This document shows positions 57,945 to 64,000 of a stretch of 64,000 bases of DNA, piece by piece. This DNA is from Acridotheres tristis (taxonomy: Eukaryota; Chordata; Aves; Passeriformes; Sturnidae). The stretch lies in contig CM072888.1 in the NCBI GenBank assembly GCA_037013685.1, forward strand, positions 4,507,034-4,571,033. Reading direction: 5' to 3'. Every line of letters begins with the position of its first letter. Position 1 is the stretch's first letter. Under the pieces are notes generated by a model, which searched no databases, was not told where the DNA came from, and worked only from the letters and a program-made list of their open reading frames with translations. A program made the translations under genes and the position numbers.

Positions 57945-58960
57945 CGGGCGAGTAAACGAACAGCCCGTTACCGGGCGCCTGGGCCAAGAAACCCCTCCGG
58001 TGCCCCGCAGTTAAGCACTGCGAGGACAAGGGCGAGCGGCAGGTGCCGCGGCCGCGCAGGCGCTCGCTCCGCCAGCCGCTGGCGGGCGGGCAGCACCCTT
58101 CTCCCGGCGGAACGGGCGGCCAACCGCGCCGGGGGAGGGATCCATTAGCGACACTTCAATTTCGGAGCCGTGTGCCCTCCAGCCCCGCAAGGTACCGGCA
58201 CCGATCCCGGCCACGCCCGCGGCCCCGAGCGCGCTGCGCACATCTGGCGCTCCAGCTGTGCCCGCGCCTGCGCGCGCCGCGGAGGGGCGGGCGCGGCTCC
58301 CCGCACACACACACGGGGCCGTCGCCGCCCCTCGCCATTGGCGGAGCGGCGCTTCGGTCCCGCCCCCGCGGGGGGCGGACGGCCCCGCCATTGGCCGCGC
58401 CGGCCGGCTGCGCCTCTCGGTTGGCTGCGGCGGCGCCGTGGGCGGGGCCGCGCCTTCACCGTGAGGTGCGGGAGGGCCCCGGTCGCCGCCGCCACCGCCG
58501 CCGGTTCCGGGTCCGCGGGGGAGAAGCCGCGGAGGGCGATGGCGTAAGTGCGAGGTGGGGGGGAAGCCGGGACCGGGCTGCGCTCCGCTCCCTGCAGGGA
58601 TCGGCCTGGCGCGCAGGGGTCGGCCCCGCCGCTCGCCCTGGGCCTGCCGGGAACACGCAGCCGCCCCCGCGCCGGGAGCAGCCGCGGTTCGGCGCGGGGC
58701 TCTGCCGGGCCGGGCCGGGGAGGAGGCCCCGTGCCTGTCCTGCCGCCCCGGAGGGCGCTGTGCTGACCCCCGGGTGCCGGTCCCGCCGTGCTGCCCCGGC
58801 CCCGGCCGCTCCGCGGGACAGCGGTGCCAGGAGAAGCCCCTCCGGTGTCGGGGATTCGGTGTTTTCCCTTCGGCGTGGGTTAACGCCGTGCAGAAAAGGT
58901 GTGAGGCCGGGGGCGGGAGCTCAGGCGCCTCCGGTTGTGTTCGGCCTGCGAGGGAAGTTT
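57945..58960 (+). promoter_or_regulatory. CpG-island promoter, probably of BLTP1 (KIAA1109)
   Basis: This is about 1 kb of dense CpG. It contains inverted CCAAT boxes (ATTGG) at 58337-58341 and 58390-58394, and a GTTGG variant at 58420-58424. GC boxes occur near 58358-58380 and 58440-58448. It has no TATA box, the layout of a housekeeping promoter. A strong plus-strand donor follows at 58544. BLTP1 is the gene next to TRPC3, upstream and divergent, in mammals and birds; the assignment rests on that order and not on coding sequence. Confidence 0.7.
58450..58543 (+). other. BLTP1: Probable non-coding first exon of BLTP1 (5' boundary uncertain)
   Basis: The sequence ATGGC|GTAAGTGCGAGG gives a near-perfect splice donor with GT at 58544-58545, just downstream of the CCAAT/GC-box cluster. 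The upstream limit is a guess. BLTP1 encodes a very large bridge-like lipid-transfer protein; its known first exon in mammals is untranslated. The coding start (MDQRKN in mammals) was looked for on the plus strand to 64000 and not seen, so the coding exons should lie to the right. Confidence 0.5.
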
Positions 58961-61900
58961 CCCTCTGCTGGTCCCTGGGCGGTGAAAGGCGATCTCTTCC
59001 AGTGCCTCTGGTCCTCAGAGGGTTTAACACACACACAGTGATTTAACAAGACGTGCACCTGCTTTTTGGTGTGTCTGAAGCTGTAGTGGTCATGTTACGT
59101 AATGATGTTAAGATAACGTGCTTGCACTTTGCCTTATCAATAAAAAAAAATGTGATTACCAACATAACGTGTACATAACACAAATACAATACAAAGCATA
59201 ACACTGGTATGGTGGAGGTGTGTTTTGGAGGTGGCCGTGTAGCATATATCCCTATCACAATCTTTGGACTGGTTTCCCAGCATTCACTCAACTTCGTGAA
59301 AACTTCCCAAGTTGGTAATTTGCTGCGACGTGTAACTTTATCAGGCTGAATATTGAAAAGGCCACAGTTGTTGCCATGTGAGTTGTTCTGTTGTCTCGCT
59401 TAATCCAGTAATTCTACTTTTCTGGCCTCTTTTTATTTAGGCTGTACAGGGTTTCCACACACCCCCTGCTTTTTATGTGTAGTGACCAGCTAAACAATAG
59501 GGCCGAAATTTTGGCAACTGAGAAGAAAAACTGGAGTGGAGGAGGAAGTATTCCTATTGTTTGTAAAAATATGTTAATAGGTTATTCAAACAGCCATTGA
59601 TAAAAACAGTATTGAGCATCCAGTTAGGCAATTGGTTCTGAATGGATGTTCAGGGATGTTTATTTAGGATCACGGCCTGAATTTGCACATTCTGACAGTG
59701 CTCCTAGTAGGTTTTGCTTTGTGTGGAGGTATTGGACACATTTAGGGAGAGCTCTTACCCTTGTGAGTGGCGTGCTGAAGTCACTCACCCTTTTGAGAAT
59801 GCTGTTAGGGAGCTTTGGCATGTGAAATGTGCATCAGCTGCTGTTTGGTGATTGCTCTTTTGCACCATTTTATCCCCTAGGAAATAGGCAAGAGGTTAAT
59901 GCTTTTGGTTAGCAGCGTGCAGAATTATCTTGTGTTTACTGGGACATGTAACACTTCTCCTAGTAACTTCTTATCTCCTCACATAACTTATTTTAGCGTT
60001 TGTTGCTGCACGAAAATCTTTGTGGTGACTTCAGGCTGGGCTGAACCTGTAGGTAGTTCACTTAATGTAGGTACAAGACTGAATCCTAGTTTGATTTATG
60101 GCAAAGACTTCTCCTTTCCCCAAGTTGTGGTGATGTGTCAGAGCAGCAATTTAGAGGAAGTATACTTCTGGCAAAATTCAGAGGTGTGGAGATGATTTAG
60201 TTTCATAGAGTATTTCAGAGGTACAGTGCTGAACTCAAGAAAGGGGAGGAAAAAAATGTTATTGCCTTGTTGTTCAGAACATCAACAAAGGGCCCAAAGG
60301 CAATATTTTTAATTTTCTTTCTAAACTGAGGAATGTGCATGAGGGAAATTCTTCTTTATTTCTTCTATTGTGAACCTTTAGGTTCCGTTGTTTGTGGGTT
60401 TTGGGTTGTTTTTTTTTTTTTTTTTAGGTTCCGTTGTTTGTGGGTTTTGGTGTTTTTTTGTTGTTGTTGTTGGTTTTTTCTTTGTTTTGTCCTTTTTTTC
60501 CTCTGCAGCATCAAAACCTGGCAATGTAAGCAGGCAAAGAACCAGCTCCCCTAAAGAAGTCTGGGAGGAAAGGTTATGCAGTATATTTTTACTTATTAAA
60601 AATTAAATGAAAAATCATCCCAGTTCAGTCAGGGACTCCTGGGCTAGCAGTGGAAGTACTGTGTGTTGGTTGCCATGGCAGGAGTTTGTCTTTGATCTCT
60701 TCTGTAGGAAAACCCATGTCATGTACTATTAAAAATAGAGAAATAAAAGATACCACTTGTGCCGTGCAACTCTACCTCACTGGGTAGGCTATTGTGAGAA
60801 TGATTTTTATCTTGTATCTTACTGTTCCTTTGTGTATGCTTTAATTTTGATTTTAATTAATTTTGAATTTACTAAGCTACTGTAGTGCAAATTTTGTTTG
60901 ACTAAGGCTGTCCACACACCGGCTCAACCAGGTGTGGCTCTGCTTTCAGTGCAGCTGTTTCTGCTGGGGGTTGTAGCAGCATTTCATTAGTGTAATTAAA
61001 GCTCTAGTTTATTTTGTTTACAGTTTACCGCTAGTGGAACTTCAAGCACTGGCAGACAGGGAGGAAAATAGACCTGAATCTTTGCTGTTTTCTTAAAAAA
61101 GCTCAGAGCTGCTAATTGTACTTGGGTACCCAGTATGAAGGCAATGCAATTTGTCCTGTGGTAGAATTGCTCTATGGGTGCTGTCGCTTCCCTTGATTTT
61201 TTGTGTTTTTATTTTTTGCGAACAACTCTCCTTCTCTTCCTTCCTCTTTCCTTTGCTTGTTGACTGAAGAGTAGCTGAGTTTCCTAAACTGTGCTGGGAT
61301 GGGTTTGGAGTGTTTGACCTAGCTGGAGAGTTTTGGGACAGGTGCCAAGGTTGGCAGCTTTTTGTTTTGTGAGATGTGTTTAATGTGCCTCTGGGTGCTG
61401 ACAGTGTAAGAATATCCTGAGAGGAAAACTGTGTCTGTGTTTGTGAGCCTCCTTTATAATATCATTTACTTAGCTAAACTTCTGATTTCATAGCAGAAGT
61501 GCTGGAGACCCTTTGAAAGGCAGTGATGGAGTGGGTAATGCAAAATTGCCTTTTCTTTCCTTTAAAGAACTGCCTCAGGTATGGCTTCTGTTTGGAGATG
61601 AGGCATCCAGACATGTTATCTACGTGCATTTATTGAGGCCAGGGGGATTTGCCTCCTGTCATTTCATGTGTTGCTTTGGGTGTAATTGTAACTTCTTGGA
61701 ATGGTAGTTAACCTCTAACAACACAAGTTAACATATATTCAATAAGCACTTGATTTCTGTGAAGATCTGAGGGGTATCTCTGGCAAATTGAAACTCTTGA
61801 TTTATTCTCCCCTCTGAGGTCCAGCACTAATAAAGGAATTGGCCCTGTCCATTATTTCCCTACCCACTTCATGACCATATAACAGTATTTCTTCTCGATA

Positions 61901-63351
61901 TGAAATGCCAGTTTTCCCCCCAGCTTTGGACCTCCCTTTTAGTCAGCTATTTCTACAAGGGTGTGCCAGGAAAAGGGCTTTACAAAGGATGTGGTGAACA
62001 GACATTTTTTTTCCTTTCTCCTCTTCTTGCCCAGCTCAAGACCCACATCACCCTAATGCTCCCAGGCACCGAGTAAAGCATTTGCTGCCTTTGTGCTCAG
62101 CTGTAGGTGCAGGACAGACCTTTTACAGGTGGCTGCAGCTGGCCCTGCCAAGTGGCTGCACTCTGGTCACCGAGTTTCTGGTTTCTCTCCTGCCAGCTCT
62201 TGCATATATGCATGCCTCCTGTAAATTTTTAATGACTCAGCTCAAGCAGAGGTTTGTTCTTGGTGTTGAGTTAATTTGCCAGGCTGAGGTTAAAGCGAGT
62301 TTACCTATTTGATGTGATTGAAATGAGTTTATAAATATTAGGAGGAGCTGCCTTTGAGTATCTGGCTTTTTAGGAATGGGATATTTGTGGTGAAAATTGG
62401 ATCGGGCTTGTAACACTGGAAGCAGGCTGAAAATGAAGTGCATCCCCTCAGGATTATAACTTCCCTGGCATCTTTTTACTACTGTGAAGAATGGATTATG
62501 TGTGACACAAGTAATTAAAATTCACCTTTAAAAGTCTGTCAAGTATGTGTTTTTGATATAAAACCTGGCTGAGCACAAGGTGCAACTTCACAGTAAAATC
62601 GAACCCTCATATCTTTAAGGCAGTCCAGTGTCTGACTTGAGCCTGCCAAGTGCTCCAAACATGCACAACCTGAAAAGCAGACCCCTAGTATTTCAGTTTG
62701 GCCATCATAAATAAGGGATTTGGCCTTTATGTCTCCTTGCTTCAGATATTTATTAGGAGGAAAGTGACTATACAACACCCTAAAGGACTGCTGTGAAGAT
62801 AAAATATGAGTATCAGTGTTGTCACCTCAGTGCCACACAGTATTCTTTTTCTCCTGTCTTCTTCCCAGGAGAAGGCTAATGCATTTTGTATTTATTAATG
62901 TGCTGTGTGGTAAATGAGAGCCACAAGTGAAATAATGAATAGTAAAAATGTGTTTAAAAAGAAGATGGAGGAAATGTAAATAAACCTAAACTCTCGTCTT
63001 GGTTTTGGACTGTATTTCAGCATGCTGACTGAGCTGTTCATCACAGAACAACAGAGACCTTGAGAAAAGATTTTAAATAAATGCAGAGACACAAATGTGA
63101 AGTTCTGGATTTCTGTTCCTCTTTTTTTACATTTTCTTTTGCGTATTTGCATGGTTGGCAAAAGTCAAATTCACACCCTTGGGTCTTGTCATTCCAAGAG
63201 TAGTTCCTTGTAGAGTTTACTTAGAGAATACAGTGGGCAGTATGAAAGAACATTCCAGGCTCAGCAGCCTATGGATCCGTGTTCCTGGAGAGTGAAGCAC
63301 CAAAAATTCAGTTTGCACAGGGGAGTGGATGTAGCAGAGTGTGGGCAGTGA
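58544..63351 (+). other. Probable first intron of BLTP1
   Basis: This begins as CpG-rich sequence and becomes AT-rich after about 59050. ORFs within the GC-rich part are artefacts. It contains a 28-bp direct duplication with T runs (60377-60450). A strong polypyrimidine-CAG acceptor-like site ends at 60509, but no convincing exon follows. No recognised protein-coding exon is present. Confidence 0.5.
60377..60450 (+). repeat. Direct duplication, 28 bp at 46-bp spacing
   Basis: The unit beginning TTTAGGTTCCGTTGTTTGTG occurs at 60377-60404 and again, identically, at 60423-60450. A T run of about 17 bases sits between the copies. It is followed by G/T-rich sequence (GTT repeats to about 60473). 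It looks like a recent local duplication. Confidence 0.88.
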
Positions 63352-63760
63352 GAGCCCTGCAGGATCTAAACCCATGGTTACACTGTATAGGGCATGCCAA
63401 GGGAAGCCTACAGGATTCCAACCTATGGTTACAGTGTATAGGGCATGCCAAGGGGAGCCTACAGGATTCAAACCTATGGTTACAGTGTATAGGGCATGCC
63501 AAGGGGAGCCTGCGGGATTCAAACCTATGGTTACAGTGTATAGGGCATGCCAAGGGAAGCCTGCAGGGTCCAAACCTATGGTTACAGTGTATAGGGCATG
63601 CCAAGGGAAGCCTGCAGGGTCCAAACCTATGGTTACAGTGTATAGGGCATGCCAAGGGGAGCCTGCAGGGTCCAAACCTATGGTTACAGTGTATAGGGCA
63701 TGCCAAGGGGAGCCTGCAGGGTCCCGAATTTGAACCAATGGTTACAGTGTATAGGGGCTG
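63352..63760. repeat. 51-bp minisatellite, seven units plus partial ends
   Basis: The core beginning ATGGTTACAGTGTATAGGGC recurs at 63374, 63425, 63476, 63527, 63578, 63629 and 63680 with an exact 51-bp period. A last degraded copy starts at 63738 after a 7-bp insertion. Each unit contains the palindrome GGCATGCC; later units also contain CCTGCAGG. Because 51 is divisible by three and the unit lacks stops in several frames, it generates repetitive ORFs of 130-210 codons on both strands (WLQCIGHAKGSLQ... or HALYTVTIG... types), none believable as a gene. Confidence 0.96.
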
Positions 63761-64000
63761 GAAGGTGCAGGACTGTGCACAGAAAAAAATGCTGGTTACT
63801 GAAAGTAGCAAATATTCTGAAAAGACTACATCTCTCCCCCTGAGCAGTGCTGATGGTCCAAACCCTGTCCCTTCATCCTCTGGGCCTTATAAATGCACAG
63901 GGACATTATGAACAGTGTGCACTCCTTAAGTCTCTGCTTGTATCCCCTTCCTATGACAGTAATTCAGATTCTAAGTGGATTAAGCACCTGATTCCTCTGA
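63761..64000. other. Sequence right of the minisatellite
   Basis: This is 240 bases of unique-looking sequence with no recognised gene or repeat, probably still within the first intron of BLTP1. Confidence 0.6.

Noticed and set aside
58011..59041. Overlapping 332- and 341-codon ORFs on opposite strands
   Set aside because: They lie in a CpG island with few stop codons; composition is Arg/Pro/Ala/Gly-rich in all frames and no domain is recognisable.
60333..60606. Phe/Val/Cys-rich ORFs resembling a membrane peptide
   Set aside because: They are translations of T- and GT-rich simple sequence with a 28-bp duplication.
63352..63760. CRISPR-like regular repeat
   Set aside because: Units are contiguous with no unique spacers, and the context is vertebrate intronic DNA.
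63217..63911. Repetitive ORFs of 130-210 codons on both strands
   Set aside because: They are produced by a stop-free 51-bp tandem unit whose length is a multiple of three; opposite strands and several frames are equally open, with no splice or promoter context.
58544..64000. First coding exon of BLTP1
   Set aside because: No plus-strand reading frame matched the conserved BLTP1 N-terminus, so it is taken to lie beyond the window.

Overview
The window is vertebrate nuclear DNA, almost certainly from a bird. It holds a multi-exon ion-channel gene with GT-AG introns, CpG-island promoters, a CR1 LINE tail of the avian/reptilian type, a likely ERV LTR, and compact intergenic DNA. No prokaryotic operon, CRISPR array, tRNA or rRNA gene was seen.

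Left half (871-30194, minus strand): TRPC3, the diacylglycerol-activated non-selective cation channel. Eleven coding exons could be joined through canonical splice sites into about 876 residues. The frame stays open across all ten junctions. They run from the long-isoform start (exon 1, 30194) to the calmodulin/IP3-receptor-binding (CIRB) region (exon 11, 871). This includes an 84-nt cassette exon (1443-1526) that a long-ORF search would miss. The last exon, which should encode about 45 C-terminal residues, is not in bases 1-870 and must lie left of the window. Introns carry a putative sense-oriented solo LTR (intron 1), a faint CR1-like endonuclease remnant (intron 2) and simple repeats.

Middle (30195-57940): the TRPC3 CpG-island promoter, followed by about 27 kb of intergenic DNA. 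Nothing in it could be supported as a gene. It contains one clear CR1 fragment (43541-43698) and homopolymer runs.

Right (57940-64000): a second CpG island with two clear inverted CCAAT boxes, GC boxes and a strong plus-strand splice donor at 58544. From the conserved vertebrate order TRPC3-BLTP1 (KIAA1109), this is inferred to be the BLTP1 promoter and non-coding first exon. No BLTP1 coding exon was recognised, so 58544-64000 is probably its first intron. That intron ends in a striking 51-bp minisatellite (63352-63760), which produces artefactual ORFs on both strands.

The two genes are divergent (head to head), with about 28 kb between their 5' ends. I found no convincing undescribed biological system. 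The points most worth checking are the LTR in TRPC3 intron 1, the CIRB cassette exon, the 51-bp minisatellite, and the BLTP1 promoter assignment.
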